64,000 bases of DNA from an uncultured Alphaproteobacteria bacterium (GCA_903822175.1 CAIJOB010000015.1:146874-210873), one strand, 5' to 3'; positions 9,967 to 18,597 are shown, numbered from the stretch's first letter. Program-made: numbers and translations. The notes: a model not told the origin generated them from the sequence alone.

Positions 9967-10875
9967 ATGTCCGCTCCCCCTCGCCTCTTCGACCGCGCCT
10001 TGCACGCCAAGCGCCTGGACCGCGCCGCGAGCGGCTTTACGGCCGCTGACTTCCTGCAGCGCCGCGCCGCCCTCGACCTTGTCGAGCGCCTGGAAGGGAT
10101 CATGCGGGACTTCCCGCGAGCCGTCGACCTTTCGGCGCGCAAGGGCGCCTTTGCCGAAGCGCTCGCCGAAACCGAGGCCGCCAGCCGCGTGGGCCTGCTG
10201 GTCGAGACGGACCTCTCCGCCGCCATGCTGAGCGGCCGGGACGGCCCGCGCCTGGTGCTGGACGAGGAGCGCCTGCCCTTCGCGCTGGCCAGCCTGGACC
10301 TGATCGTCTCGACGCTCGGCCTGCATTGGACCAACGACGTGGTCGGCGCGCTGGTGCAGATCCGCCGCGCCCTGAAACCCGATGGCCTGTTCCTGGGCGC
10401 CTTCCTCGGCGGCTCGACCCTCACCGAACTGCGCCAGGCCCTGACCGACGCGGAGAGCGAGATCCTCGGCGGCGTCGGCAGCCGCGTCTCGCCCTTCGCC
10501 GACAGCCGCGACGCGGCGGGCCTGTTGCAGCGCGCGGGTTTCGCCCTGCCAGTGGCCGACGTGGACCGCGTGAACGTCAGCTACGAGCATCCCCTGCGGC
10601 TGATGGCCGACCTGCGCCAGATGGGCGAGACCAATGTGCTCGCCGACCGCCATCCCCGCGCGCTCACCCGCACCCTGCTGGCTCGCGCCGCTGAGATCTA
10701 CGCCCAGCGGTTCTCGGGCCCCGACGGGCGGGTGTCCGCCACCTTCGAGATCGTCACCCTGACCGGCTGGGCGCCGCACGCCAGCCAGCCACAGCCCCTG
10801 CAGCCCGGCTCGGCCAAGATGCGGCTTGCCGACGCCCTGGGCGTCGTGGAGCACCCGCTCCCGCGGGGCGAATGA
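9967..10875 (+). CDS. SAM-dependent methyltransferase, NDUFAF5/BioC-like
   Basis: A 302-residue class I methyltransferase. It starts with the family pattern FDRALHAKRLDRAASG, has a motif I region around residues 55-80 (RAVDLSARKGAFAEAL, where the glycine-rich loop is degenerate), the acidic VETDLS motif II and SLDLIVSTLGLHWTND motif, followed by LVQIRRALKPDGLFLGAFLGG. This matches the NDUFAF5-type enzymes that assist complex I assembly in mitochondria and alphaproteobacteria, and more distantly BioC. ATG 9967 is used because the frame upstream is antisense to comF. Divergent from comF. Confidence 0.88.
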   Translation: MSAPPRLFDRALHAKRLDRAASGFTAADFLQRRAALDLVERLEGIMRDFPRAVDLSARKGAFAEALAETEAASRVGLLVETDLSAAMLSGRDGPRLVLDEERLPFALASLDLIVSTLGLHWTNDVVGALVQIRRALKPDGLFLGAFLGGSTLTELRQALTDAESEILGGVGSRVSPFADSRDAAGLLQRAGFALPVADVDRVNVSYEHPLRLMADLRQMGETNVLADRHPRALTRTLLARAAEIYAQRFSGPDGRVSATFEIVTLTGWAPHASQPQPLQPGSAKMRLADALGVVEHPLPRGE

Positions 10876-10996
10876 AGTCCGACAGCCCAGCTTGGTAACG
10901 TCCCGGCAAGCCGACGCAGCGACAACTGACCACGGCGGCGTCACCCGGGGTCTGCGCCTAGGCTGACGCATCGGGGGGCTCCTGGATGCGGGGGTC

Positions 10997-11989
10997 ATGA
11001 TGACCAAGACGAAAAACCTGAGCCTGGCGACGGTCGCCGGCCTCATCGCGCTGGCGGGCTGCGCGACGCAGCCGGCGCCGCACCAACGCACCGCTGCCCT
11101 GCGCCCCTTGCCGCCGCGCCCTTACGCGTCAGCGCCGCGCCAATCGACACTTTCGGCCGTCGAAACCGCGCCCACGGACCGCAGCCTGCAGATCCAGGCC
11201 GCCGCCTTCGAAAGCTTCATGCGCCATGCGCGCGGCATCGACCCGGCGTTCAGCAGCCCGGCCGACGTCGCCCAGGCGCTGCAGACCGGAGCCCGCCACG
11301 AGCCCCGCGAGCTGGAAGCCGGGATGATCGCCTTTGCCGCGCTGGCGGCCTTGCAGGAGCCGCGCTTCGTCGCCGCCGTCCGCGCCGAGGCGCGGCCGGG
11401 CGAGCTGGCGCGCCGCCTCGCCGCCGATCCGCAAGCCGCGCTGGCGCTGCCGGGCGCCGAGGCCGCTGGCGCGCGGGCCAGTGGGGCGCTCTACGCCCAG
11501 GGTTCCGGCCTCACCGGCGATGGCGAGAAGGTCAAACACGCCGCCTATTCGGTGCAGCACCAGGCCTGGTCCACCGCCAAAGTCCCGGACGCCGCCGGCC
11601 GCCTCAGCCGCGTGAAGCGCCTCTCCACAGAGAGCTATCGCCCGGCCGGGGAGGACGCTGCTCAGCTCCAGCTAGCCTTGGCTCAAAACACCCATCGCCC
11701 CGGCGGGGCGACCCCGGTGGTGGCGCGCGGCGTGGCGCTGGCGGCGCTGTCGGTGCTAGGCGAACAGCGGCAGGGCCAGGGCCTGATGAGCGAACCCGCC
11801 GCCGGCTCCTGCCTGCACATGGCCAAGCTCAACCTCTATCAGTGCCTGGCCAGCGCCGGCCCGCACTACGAGGACATCTTCTGCCTGGGCCAGCACGCCA
11901 TGATCGACCCTGGACAATGCGTGGTCGAGGCCACCAAGGCCCCCGGGCCGCGCCAGGTGGCGGTGACCAGGGCTAGCTATCGCCCCTAG
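10997..11989 (+). CDS. Hypothetical lipoprotein
   Basis: This 330-residue protein begins with two ATGs (10997 and 11000). It has a lipoprotein signal with lipobox LAGC and acylated cysteine at residue 22 or 19 of the mature numbering from either start. A proline-rich stretch follows, then a mostly helical, alanine-rich body and, near the C-terminus, four spaced cysteines (SCLHMAKLNLYQCLAS, IFCLGQH, GQCVVE) that could form two disulfides. I recognise no catalytic motif. It probably sits in the periplasm attached to a membrane. The following alpha/beta hydrolase is 63 bp downstream on the same strand. Confidence 0.72.
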   Translation: MMTKTKNLSLATVAGLIALAGCATQPAPHQRTAALRPLPPRPYASAPRQSTLSAVETAPTDRSLQIQAAAFESFMRHARGIDPAFSSPADVAQALQTGARHEPRELEAGMIAFAALAALQEPRFVAAVRAEARPGELARRLAADPQAALALPGAEAAGARASGALYAQGSGLTGDGEKVKHAAYSVQHQAWSTAKVPDAAGRLSRVKRLSTESYRPAGEDAAQLQLALAQNTHRPGGATPVVARGVALAALSVLGEQRQGQGLMSEPAAGSCLHMAKLNLYQCLASAGPHYEDIFCLGQHAMIDPGQCVVEATKAPGPRQVAVTRASYRP

Positions 11990-12052
11990 GTCACAGCGGC
12001 GGCGCGCGCTAGGGAGGTCGGCGATCGAAAGCTTCGCCGGGAACCCCTCCTC

Positions 12053-13153
12053 ATGCGCCGTCTGCTCGCCCTCGCCCTGGCGCTCGTCATCGCGCCGACC
12101 CTGACCCAGGCCGCCGGCAAGCCCGCCGCCAATTCGCTCGCCGCGCCCTGCATCAGCGCCACAGCGACGTGCGAACAATGGGTGGCGCTGGGCGATAGCG
12201 GCGCGCGGTCGATGGTCTATGCGACCTATCCGCTGACCGCACCCAACACCCGCATCCGCCGCGCGCTGATCATGGTCCACGGTACGGGCCGCAACGCAGA
12301 CCACTACTTCACCACGGCCACCGGCGCGGCCTTTCTGGCGGACGCGCTGGGCGACACCCTGGTGATCTCGCCGGCCTTCCACTCGGCCGACGGCGGCTGC
12401 AAGGACAAGCTCCAGCCCAAGGAAGTCAGCTGGAGTTGCGGCGGCGACAGCTGGCGCTCCGGCGGCATGTCGGCCAGCAACCCGGAGCTCAGCTCCTTCG
12501 ACCTGATCGACCAGCTGCTAAAGACGCTGGCCGACAAGCACACTTTCCCCAATCTCACAGCCATCGTCGTCGCCGGCCACTCGGCCGGCGGCCAGTTCGT
12601 GCACCGCTACGAGATGGCCAACCGAGTGCACGAGACGCTCGGCGTGCCGGTGAGCTATGTCGTGGCCAACCCGTCCAGCTATGCTTGGCCGGACGCCACC
12701 CGCGCGCTTCCCGACGGCGACGGCGCGCCGGCCGCCGAGGTCGCCGGCTGGGACAAGGAAACGCCGCACACCAACTTCAGCTATGGCCCGTTGGCCAATG
12801 CGGCCGCCGTTCCGAAATACGACCTTTGGCCCTTCGGCCTGGAGGCGCGGACCCGCGGCTACACCGTCCAGATGAGCGACGCCCAGCTGAAGCTCCAGCT
12901 CATCTCGCGGCCCACCACCTATCTGCTGAGCCAGGTCGACACCCTGCCGCTCGGTGGCTTCGACGGCTCGCCGCCGGCCATGGCCCAGGGCGCCACCCGC
13001 CGCTCGCGCGGTGAGGCGTTCGTGAAGTTCATCAACGAGCACCTGGGCGCCAAGGCGAAGGTGATCATCGTGCCGGAGTGCGGCCACAACGACCGCTGCG
13101 TCTACACCACCGACGCCGTGCTGCCGGTGATCTTCCCGCCGGTCGCGCCCTGA
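12053..13153 (+). CDS. Secreted alpha/beta hydrolase
   Basis: The protein has 366 residues with a signal peptide of about 20 (MRRLLALALALVIAPTLTQAA). The alpha/beta-hydrolase fold is shown by the early strand ALIMVHGTGRNADHYF (oxyanion region) and the nucleophile elbow VVAGHSAGGQF, which supplies the catalytic serine. The histidine is probably in VPECGHNDRCVY near the C-terminus, and several cysteines suggest periplasmic disulfides. The closest class is the uncharacterised serine esterase/PHB-depolymerase-like group; substrate not deducible. It ends 56 bp before a small stress-type gene. Confidence 0.82.
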   Translation: MRRLLALALALVIAPTLTQAAGKPAANSLAAPCISATATCEQWVALGDSGARSMVYATYPLTAPNTRIRRALIMVHGTGRNADHYFTTATGAAFLADALGDTLVISPAFHSADGGCKDKLQPKEVSWSCGGDSWRSGGMSASNPELSSFDLIDQLLKTLADKHTFPNLTAIVVAGHSAGGQFVHRYEMANRVHETLGVPVSYVVANPSSYAWPDATRALPDGDGAPAAEVAGWDKETPHTNFSYGPLANAAAVPKYDLWPFGLEARTRGYTVQMSDAQLKLQLISRPTTYLLSQVDTLPLGGFDGSPPAMAQGATRRSRGEAFVKFINEHLGAKAKVIIVPECGHNDRCVYTTDAVLPVIFPPVAP

Positions 13154-13155
13154 AC

Positions 13156-13180
13156 GGAACAGCGCCGCTGGCCGCTCGTT
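13156..13180 (+). promoter_or_regulatory. EcfG/SigT-type general stress promoter
   Basis: GGAAC (13156-13160) and CGTT (13177-13180) with a 16-base spacer match the alphaproteobacterial general stress sigma factor (EcfG, SigT in Caulobacter) consensus GGAAC-N16/17-CGTT. It lies 30 bp before the start of the 54-residue gene and places the transcript start near 13187. Confidence 0.6.
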
Positions 13181-13185
13181 AGGAA

Positions 13186-13204
13186 GTCTCCGATCCAAGG
13201 AGAC
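13186..13204 (+). promoter_or_regulatory. Hairpin covering the Shine-Dalgarno of the 54-residue gene
   Basis: GTCTCC (13186-13191) can pair with GGAGAC (13199-13204) across a 7-base loop. The right arm contains most of the AAGGAG ribosome-binding site of the next gene, so the hairpin would hide it. If the stress promoter is used, the mRNA would begin at this hairpin. Confidence 0.4.
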
Positions 13205-13209
13205 CTCCC

Positions 13210-13374
13210 ATGGCTGATCCGCAAAACGGCAAGGCCGCCGACAAGCACCCCGGCATGTTCGGCGACGGCACCGAAGAGCAGAATCTGAACCAGAAAGGCG
13301 ATCCCTCGGCTCGGATCACCGAGGACGAGGTGAAAGACGCCTTTGGCGAGAAAGCTCCGGCGCCGAAGCCCTAA
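13210..13374 (+). CDS. Small hydrophilic protein, probable general-stress gene
   Basis: A 54-residue acidic, glycine/lysine-rich protein (starts MADPQNGKAADKHPGMFGDG, ends APAPKP) with no hydrophobic segment or known domain; it is probably disordered. AAGGAG stands 6 bases before ATG 13210. An EcfG/SigT-like promoter and a hairpin over the ribosome-binding site precede it, suggesting stress-induced expression. Its TAA stop overlaps the TAG of the convergent M28-like peptidase within the four bases 13371-13374. Small soluble proteins of this kind are typical members of the alphaproteobacterial general stress regulon. Function unknown. Confidence 0.7.
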   Translation: MADPQNGKAADKHPGMFGDGTEEQNLNQKGDPSARITEDEVKDAFGEKAPAPKP

Positions 13375-14942
13375 CGTGCGGGCGGCGGCGGGCCTTTCAG
13401 CTTGCCGCGCGGCGCCTTGGCGACGTCGCCGATGAAGCCGGCGTAGAAGGCCGCCGCCCGCTCCAGGCCCGGGACCGAGATGGTCGAGGGCGTGTCGCCC
13501 GACGAGTGGTAGTAGACCTCGCTGGAGATCAGCTGGGCCGAGGGCAGGCCCGCGCGGATGTAAGAGCCCAGATCGCCCGGCGCGCTGGGCGTCGGCTCAT
13601 AGCTGGTGACCACGCCATAGCGCTTGGACGCCTTGCCCATCAGCTCCCACACGAAGGGCGTGGCGTTCACCGCGCCGGCCTGTTTGGTGGTCTCCGTCGT
13701 ATTGGCGGTCCAGAAACCCGCCGCATAGCCGCCGGGCGCCGACGGATCGAGCCGCGCGGCTTGCGTGACGTTGATCTGCGCCAGATGCTCCAGGTTCATC
13801 ACCAGGACAGTGTTTTCGATGATGTCCGGGTGCGCCTTGATGAAGGCTGCGGCACCCACGGCTGTGTGGTGGCCGCCCGAGATCATGAACACCAGGGTCC
13901 GCGCCGGCTTCTCCTTCCGACGGGCGAAGTAGTCGGCCAGCCCCAGCTCCACGGCCAGCCCATCGGCGTTGTCGTCGGCGCCGTCGAACCAGGCGTCGGC
14001 GTGGGCGTTGACGATCACCACCTCCTTGGACTTGCCCGGGATCGTCGCCACGCCGTTCCAGGCGGTCAGGTTCGGGCGCTCCTCGGCCTTCAGCGCCAGC
14101 CCCATGCGCACCTGCTTGCCAGCTTTCGCCGCCCTGCCGATCACGCTTTCCAGAAAGGCGCCGTCGTCGCCGCCGACCAGGAAGCAGGGCGCGGCGTCGC
14201 AGCCGTAGCGGTTGTCGTAGTAGAGCAGGTTGCCGGGGCTCTCGACGGCGTTGATCACGCCGACCGCGCCGCGCTTTTCCAGCTCGCGGGCGACGCCTTT
14301 TTCGCGGGCGGCGAACAGGCTGTCGTCGGGCACGACGTTGACGACGGCGATCTTGCCCTTCACGTCGATGTTGGCGAGTTCAGCGGCTGAGCCGCGCCCG
14401 ACGAACACCAGCGCCCCCTCGCCGGCGGCGGGCTTCACCGTCGCGTTGCGGATCGGCATGGCGGACTTCAGCACGACGTCCTGCGTGCCGGCCCCAAAGG
14501 TCGCGTCGCCCAAAACCCGTAGCTCGAAACTGACCGGCAGCCAGAGCGGCGCCGTCGAGACGTAAGACTCGGCGTGGGCGTCCTTCAGGCCCGAGGCTTT
14601 CAGCTTGCCGACCGTCCAGTCGACGGTCTTCTGCTCCGCCGGCAGGCCGCTGATCCGGCCGTAGAGCAGGTCGCCGGCCGCCTTGCTCTCCAGCGAGAAG
14701 TCGACGATCCGGTGCACGTCGGCCATCAGTTTAGCGCCCGATAGCGCGCCGCGCGGATCGTCCTTCGGTCGACCATGGAAAGGCGCGGGTCCGTAGGCTG
14801 TCGAGCCCGTGTGGAAAGTCGGTTGATCGGGCGGGCTGACTGGGCCGGGCGTCGGCGTTCCGAACCAAGCTTGGGCGTGAGCCGATCCTGCCATCAGCAC
14901 CAGCGCCGCCGCGCCTGCCGCCAGTCTCGCCAGATGTCCCAT
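13371..14942 (-). CDS. Exported M28-like metallopeptidase with PA insert
   Basis: A 523-residue secreted protein: signal peptide of about 23 (ending SAHAQA), an N-terminal region, a protease-associated-type insert near 185-300, and an M28 peptidase fold. Zinc-ligand motifs visible are HADAWFDGADDNADG (His and bridging Asp) and YHSSGDTP (last His). At the place where M28 enzymes have a catalytic Glu plus a ligand Glu (EE), this protein reads GGHHTAVG, and the usual NLD motif reads NLEHL. It is therefore either a variant enzyme or catalytically changed. Convergent with the 54-residue gene with overlapping stops. Confidence 0.82.
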   Translation of the reverse strand: MGHLARLAAGAAALVLMAGSAHAQAWFGTPTPGPVSPPDQPTFHTGSTAYGPAPFHGRPKDDPRGALSGAKLMADVHRIVDFSLESKAAGDLLYGRISGLPAEQKTVDWTVGKLKASGLKDAHAESYVSTAPLWLPVSFELRVLGDATFGAGTQDVVLKSAMPIRNATVKPAAGEGALVFVGRGSAAELANIDVKGKIAVVNVVPDDSLFAAREKGVARELEKRGAVGVINAVESPGNLLYYDNRYGCDAAPCFLVGGDDGAFLESVIGRAAKAGKQVRMGLALKAEERPNLTAWNGVATIPGKSKEVVIVNAHADAWFDGADDNADGLAVELGLADYFARRKEKPARTLVFMISGGHHTAVGAAAFIKAHPDIIENTVLVMNLEHLAQINVTQAARLDPSAPGGYAAGFWTANTTETTKQAGAVNATPFVWELMGKASKRYGVVTSYEPTPSAPGDLGSYIRAGLPSAQLISSEVYYHSSGDTPSTISVPGLERAAAFYAGFIGDVAKAPRGKLKGPPPPAR

Positions 14943-14980
14943 GCGCGTCCCCTGCCCGTGTTTGTGGGCAGCCTAGCCTA

Positions 14981-15385
14981 TCAAATCAGATCGCGCAGCC
15001 AGGCGACGAGTGGGGCGTCGGCCGGGGGCATGGGATAGTCGCCGAGCTTGGAGGGTTTCACCCAGGCCAGCGCCTTGTGTTCCTTGGCCACGATCTGGCC
15101 GGTCCAGCGGCGGACCAAGTAGAGCGGCATCAGCAAGTGGAAACTCTCGTACTCGTGGCTGGCGAAGACGAAGGGGGCGAGGCAGGCGTGGGTCACCGCG
15201 ATCCCCAACTCCTCGTCCAGTTCGCGGATCAGACAGGCTTCCGGCGTCTCGCCCACCTCGACCTTGCCGCCGGGAAATTCCCAGAGGCCGGCGAGCTGCT
15301 TGCCCTCCGGCCGTTGGCAGATCAGCACCCGGCCATCGGCGTCGACCAGGGCCGCGGCGGCGACCAGCAGCATCGGCTTGGTCAT
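14981..15385 (-). CDS. mutT: 8-oxo-dGTP diphosphatase MutT (Nudix hydrolase)
   Basis: A 134-residue Nudix hydrolase that removes oxidised dGTP from the nucleotide pool. The complete Nudix box is present near residues 39-61 (GGKVEVGETPEACLIRELDEELG), matching G-x5-E-x7-REU-x-EE-x-G-U. The preceding CQRPEGKQLAGLWEFPGG is the typical MutT substrate loop. It is 8 bp downstream of the beta-lactamase-fold gene on the same strand and may be co-transcribed. In many alphaproteobacteria mutT follows argJ; here argJ is about 7 kb away. Confidence 0.93.
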   Translation of the reverse strand: MTKPMLLVAAAALVDADGRVLICQRPEGKQLAGLWEFPGGKVEVGETPEACLIRELDEELGIAVTHACLAPFVFASHEYESFHLLMPLYLVRRWTGQIVAKEHKALAWVKPSKLGDYPMPPADAPLVAWLRDLI

Positions 15386-15393
15386 TTGGCGCC

Positions 15394-16641
15394 TCAGCTT
15401 GCCGGTTTTGGCGGCGCGTTCGGCGCACGGCGGCTGGATTTGCCGTTGGCCGGGTCGGGATCACCCCAGTGATAGGCCTCAGCCAGGGCGCGCAGCATCT
15501 CGGTCGCGATGAGGCCGCCGGAGTCGCTGTTAGTCATCACCACCACGCCCTGCCCCGAACCGTCCAGGAAGGCGAAGGAGTCGCATTGGAAGCCCTCGTT
15601 GCCGCCGCTGTGGGTGAAATAGGGGTGACCGCCGCGCCGCCCCACGACTTCGCCGAGTGCGTAACCCGCGGCCGCATCGACCGGGGTCAGCATAGTCTTC
15701 GCGCTGGCCTGGCGCAGGATCGCGTGCGGCTTGCCGGCATAGGCGTCCTGCAGCGCCATCATGAAGCGGGCGTAGTCGGAGGGCGTCGTCCAGAGGCCGG
15801 CCGCCGCATATTCCGGATAGGTGTGCCGCGCGCCGGGGATCACCTCGCCCTTGCGGTTGTGACCGCTGGCCGCGCCAGGGATGAGCGCCGCCGGCAGGGG
15901 CTGGGCCAGCGTCGATCGCTGCATGCCCGCGGGGTCCAGCACCAGGGTCTTCAGCAGGTCCGGATAGGGCCTGCCGGCCGCCTCGACGATCAAGAGTTGG
16001 GCGACGGTGAAGCCGCCGCCCGAATAGGCGTAGAGCCCGCCTGGCGCTTCGTAGGACTGGATCGCGGGCGTGTTCGATGGCGACGTCCCGTCGAGGATCT
16101 GCACCAGACTCGGGACCGGGGCGTCGGCGGCATAACCGGGGAAGCCGCTGACGGTCATGCCCGCCGTGTGGCTGAGCAGGCGGCGCAGCGTCACCTTGGA
16201 TTGCGCAGTGTAGGGGCTCGGCGGAACCTTCCAGGCCTTCAGCCGCGTATTGACGTCCTGGTCGAGGTCGAGCTTGCCCTGCTCCACCAGCCGCAGCGCC
16301 GCGGTCGCCGCGAGCGCCTTGCTCATCGAAGCCGCCTGGAACAGCGTGTCCGGCGTCACCGGCTGGCCGCCGGCCGTGGCCTGACCGTAGCCCTTGGCCC
16401 AGGCCACATGGCCGTGCTCGAACACCGCCACACTGATGCCCGGGACCTTCAACTCCGCCATGCGATCGGCGATCGTCTTGTAGGTCTGGGTTTCCCCGGC
16501 CGGGGCGATGCGGCCGACGTGGGTCTCCATCGCGGTGATCGCCGCCTGGTCAGTCGCGGACAAGGCGGCCGCACGGGCGCCGCCAGCCAGCATCAGGGCG
16601 GCGGCGAAGGCGGCGCTAAAAGCGACGGCGGCGAGCTTCAT
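15394..16641 (-). CDS. Exported serine hydrolase of the beta-lactamase/DD-peptidase fold
   Basis: A 415-residue periplasmic or secreted enzyme with a signal peptide of about 24 residues (ending ARAAA). The class C-like motifs are SMSK at 105-108 (nucleophile serine and general-base lysine), YSG in YAYSGGGF, and HSGG near the C-terminus in place of KTG. This pattern is found in esterases, D-aminopeptidases and estB-type enzymes; true beta-lactam resistance is not implied. No substrate can be assigned. It precedes mutT by 8 bp. Confidence 0.85.
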   Translation of the reverse strand: MKLAAVAFSAAFAAALMLAGGARAAALSATDQAAITAMETHVGRIAPAGETQTYKTIADRMAELKVPGISVAVFEHGHVAWAKGYGQATAGGQPVTPDTLFQAASMSKALAATAALRLVEQGKLDLDQDVNTRLKAWKVPPSPYTAQSKVTLRRLLSHTAGMTVSGFPGYAADAPVPSLVQILDGTSPSNTPAIQSYEAPGGLYAYSGGGFTVAQLLIVEAAGRPYPDLLKTLVLDPAGMQRSTLAQPLPAALIPGAASGHNRKGEVIPGARHTYPEYAAAGLWTTPSDYARFMMALQDAYAGKPHAILRQASAKTMLTPVDAAAGYALGEVVGRRGGHPYFTHSGGNEGFQCDSFAFLDGSGQGVVVMTNSDSGGLIATEMLRALAEAYHWGDPDPANGKSSRRAPNAPPKPAS

Positions 16642-16941
16642 GACGGCCTCTCAAAACCAGAAAGCCCAGCTTGGCGCCCTGCGCTGAAAAGGCCACAGGC
16701 CTGCGGCAATCCCGACCGCGTGGGTTGACTTATCCACAGCGAACGCCGATGTGCACCCCGCGTCACGAACTATGACGTGCTCGGTGTTCCAGCCGCGTGG
16801 GGTCTCTCGACAGACCCAGCCTGTAGAGCGCCGTAAGATCCATAGATCGCCCATCACGCGGGGCGCTTCCCTAAAGACCCGCGACCTCCGCGCCCTCGAT
16901 CAGATCGATTGGGCGCGTTCGGCGCATATGTGAGACTAAAC
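16642..16941. other. 300-bp divergent intergenic region
   Basis: No gene is supported here. It separates the beta-lactamase-fold gene (minus) from the helicase gene (plus). It holds a palindrome AGGCCACAGGCCT near 16690, a consensus DnaA box, and near the right end the possible alternative helicase starts TTG 16909 and GTG 16930. A long 5' leader for the helicase mRNA is likely, as is usual for cold-responsive DEAD-box genes. Confidence 0.5.
16730..16738 (+). promoter_or_regulatory. Consensus DnaA box
   Basis: TTATCCACA, an exact match to the strong E. coli-type DnaA box, preceded by TTGAC. It is a single copy, so it is not an origin; it could bind DnaA as a regulator of either flanking gene, or be chance. 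Confidence 0.35.
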
Positions 16942-18360
16942 TTGACTGAATTTACCGATTTCGGCCTGGCCGCTCCGCTTCTCAAGGCGCTGGCCGCCGA
17001 AGGCTACACCCATCCGACCCCGATCCAGGCCCAGGCGATCCCCGGCGTCATGGCCGGCCGCGACCTGCAAGGCATTGCCCAGACGGGCACCGGCAAGACC
17101 GCCGCCTTCGCCCTGCCGATCCTGCACCGCCTGGCCGCCGAAAAGCGCCGGCCCGAGCCCAAGGGCGCCCGCGTCCTGGTGCTGTCCCCCACCCGTGAAC
17201 TCGCCAGCCAGATCGGCGAGAGCTTCCGCACCTATGGCAAGCACATGGGCGTCACCGTCGCGGTGATCTTCGGCGGCGTGAAGTACGGCGCCCAGCACAA
17301 GGCCATGGCCAACGGCGTCGACGTGCTCGTCGCCACGCCTGGCCGCCTGCTCGACCACCTGCAGGAGCGCACCATCAACCTGCGCGGCGTCGAGATCTTC
17401 GTGCTCGACGAGGCCGACCAGATGCTCGACCTGGGCTTCGTGCTGCCGATCCGCAAGATCGTCGCGCACATCCCGAAGGTCCGTCAGAACCTGTTCTTCT
17501 CGGCCACCATGCCGACCGAAATCGGCAAGCTGGCGAGCGAGCTGCTGAACGACCCACTGCGCGTCTCGGTGACCCCGCAGGCGACCACCGTCGAAAAGGT
17601 GAACCAGCGCGTGCTGTTCGTGGAGCAATCCCGCAAGCGCGCCCTGCTCAGCGAACTCTTTGACGATCAGGGCTTCAAGCGCGTCATCGTCTTCACCCGC
17701 ACCAAGCGCGGCGCCGACCGCGTCGCCCGCGGCCTGGAGCAGGTGGGCGTCGAAGCCGCCTCAATCCACGGCGACAAGAGCCAGGGCCAGCGGGAACGCG
17801 CGCTCGCCGACTTCAAGGCCGGCAAGGTCCGCGCGCTGGTCGCTACCGATATCGCCGCCCGTGGCATCGACATCGACGCGGTGACCCATGTCGTCCAGTA
17901 CGACCTGCCTAACGTGCCGGAAAGCTACGTCCACCGGATCGGCCGTACGGCCCGCGCCGGCGCCGACGGTTCGGCCGTGGCCTTCTGCTCGGACGACGAA
18001 CGCACCCTGCTGCGCGACATCCAGAAGGTGACGCGCCAGACGATCCCATCCTTCGACCGCCGCAACGACAAGCAGCTGGGCGCGGCGACCGCCGCCATGC
18101 CCGAGCCGCAAGGCGTCAAGCCGGACCGCGCCGACACGCGCGGCCAGCCGCACCGCGGCAAGCACCAACCCAAGCGCAACCGCAATCACGGCGGCGGCGG
18201 CAACGGCGGCGGCCATCGCCACGAAGGCGCTCCGGCGCGCGGCAATGGCGGCGGCGGCGAGAACAAGCCCGCCCAGCAACGTCCGGCCTTCAAGGGCCCG
18301 CAGCGCGGCGGCGGCGGCGCCGCCTCTCCGCCCCGCAGCGGTGTCTGGTCGAACCGCTAG
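16942..18360 (+). CDS. rhlE: DEAD-box RNA helicase, RhlE-like
   Basis: A 472-residue ATP-dependent RNA helicase. Q motif FGLAAPLLKALAAEG...PTPIQ near 5-30, motif I AQTGTGKT, motif Ia PTRELA, motif II DEAD, motif III SAT, and motif VI HRIGRTARAG are all intact. The C-terminal 100 residues are a basic, glycine/asparagine-rich disordered tail used for RNA binding. I prefer the TTG at 16942 because it gives the family start MTEFTDFGL; GTG 16930 and TTG 16909 are possible longer starts. A strong intrinsic terminator follows the stop. Role in ribosome assembly and RNA decay is inferred from the family. Confidence 0.93.
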   Translation: MTEFTDFGLAAPLLKALAAEGYTHPTPIQAQAIPGVMAGRDLQGIAQTGTGKTAAFALPILHRLAAEKRRPEPKGARVLVLSPTRELASQIGESFRTYGKHMGVTVAVIFGGVKYGAQHKAMANGVDVLVATPGRLLDHLQERTINLRGVEIFVLDEADQMLDLGFVLPIRKIVAHIPKVRQNLFFSATMPTEIGKLASELLNDPLRVSVTPQATTVEKVNQRVLFVEQSRKRALLSELFDDQGFKRVIVFTRTKRGADRVARGLEQVGVEAASIHGDKSQGQRERALADFKAGKVRALVATDIAARGIDIDAVTHVVQYDLPNVPESYVHRIGRTARAGADGSAVAFCSDDERTLLRDIQKVTRQTIPSFDRRNDKQLGAATAAMPEPQGVKPDRADTRGQPHRGKHQPKRNRNHGGGGNGGGHRHEGAPARGNGGGGENKPAQQRPAFKGPQRGGGGAASPPRSGVWSNR

Positions 18361-18382
18361 ACTGGCCTCAGAGCAAAGTCAG

Positions 18383-18411
18383 AAGGCCCCGTGGAGACGC
18401 GGGGCCTTTTT
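18383..18411 (+). terminator. Rho-independent terminator of the helicase gene
   Basis: Perfect 9-bp stem AAGGCCCCG / CGGGGCCTT with an 8-base loop, followed by five T residues. It lies 22 bp after the helicase stop. Confidence 0.88.
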
Positions 18412-18431
18412 GCTGAGCGCTAACGCGTTGT

Positions 18432-18595
18432 GCGTCCTCCTCCCCTTGTGGGAGGAGGTGGCCGCGAAGCGGTCGGAGGTGGGGTTTCTCCGAGCCTCAG
18501 CTGCGTCGGAAGGCTGTGTCGCGCGGATGGCGGAGCAAAACCCCACCTCCGTCAGCCTGCGGCCGACACCTCCTCCCACAAGGGGAGGAGGACGC
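18432..18595. repeat. Intergenic inverted repeat, copy B
   Basis: The outer arms (GCGTCCTCCTCCCCTT and complement) are perfect, each containing a TCCTCCC/GGGAGGA hairpin, then GTGGCCGCGAAGCGGTCGGAGGTGGGG on the left; the inner arms AACCCCACCTCC pair with GGAGGTGGGGTT. It lies between the convergent helicase and PQQ-dehydrogenase genes. Same family as copies A, D and E. Confidence 0.82.
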
Positions 18596-18597
18596 GG

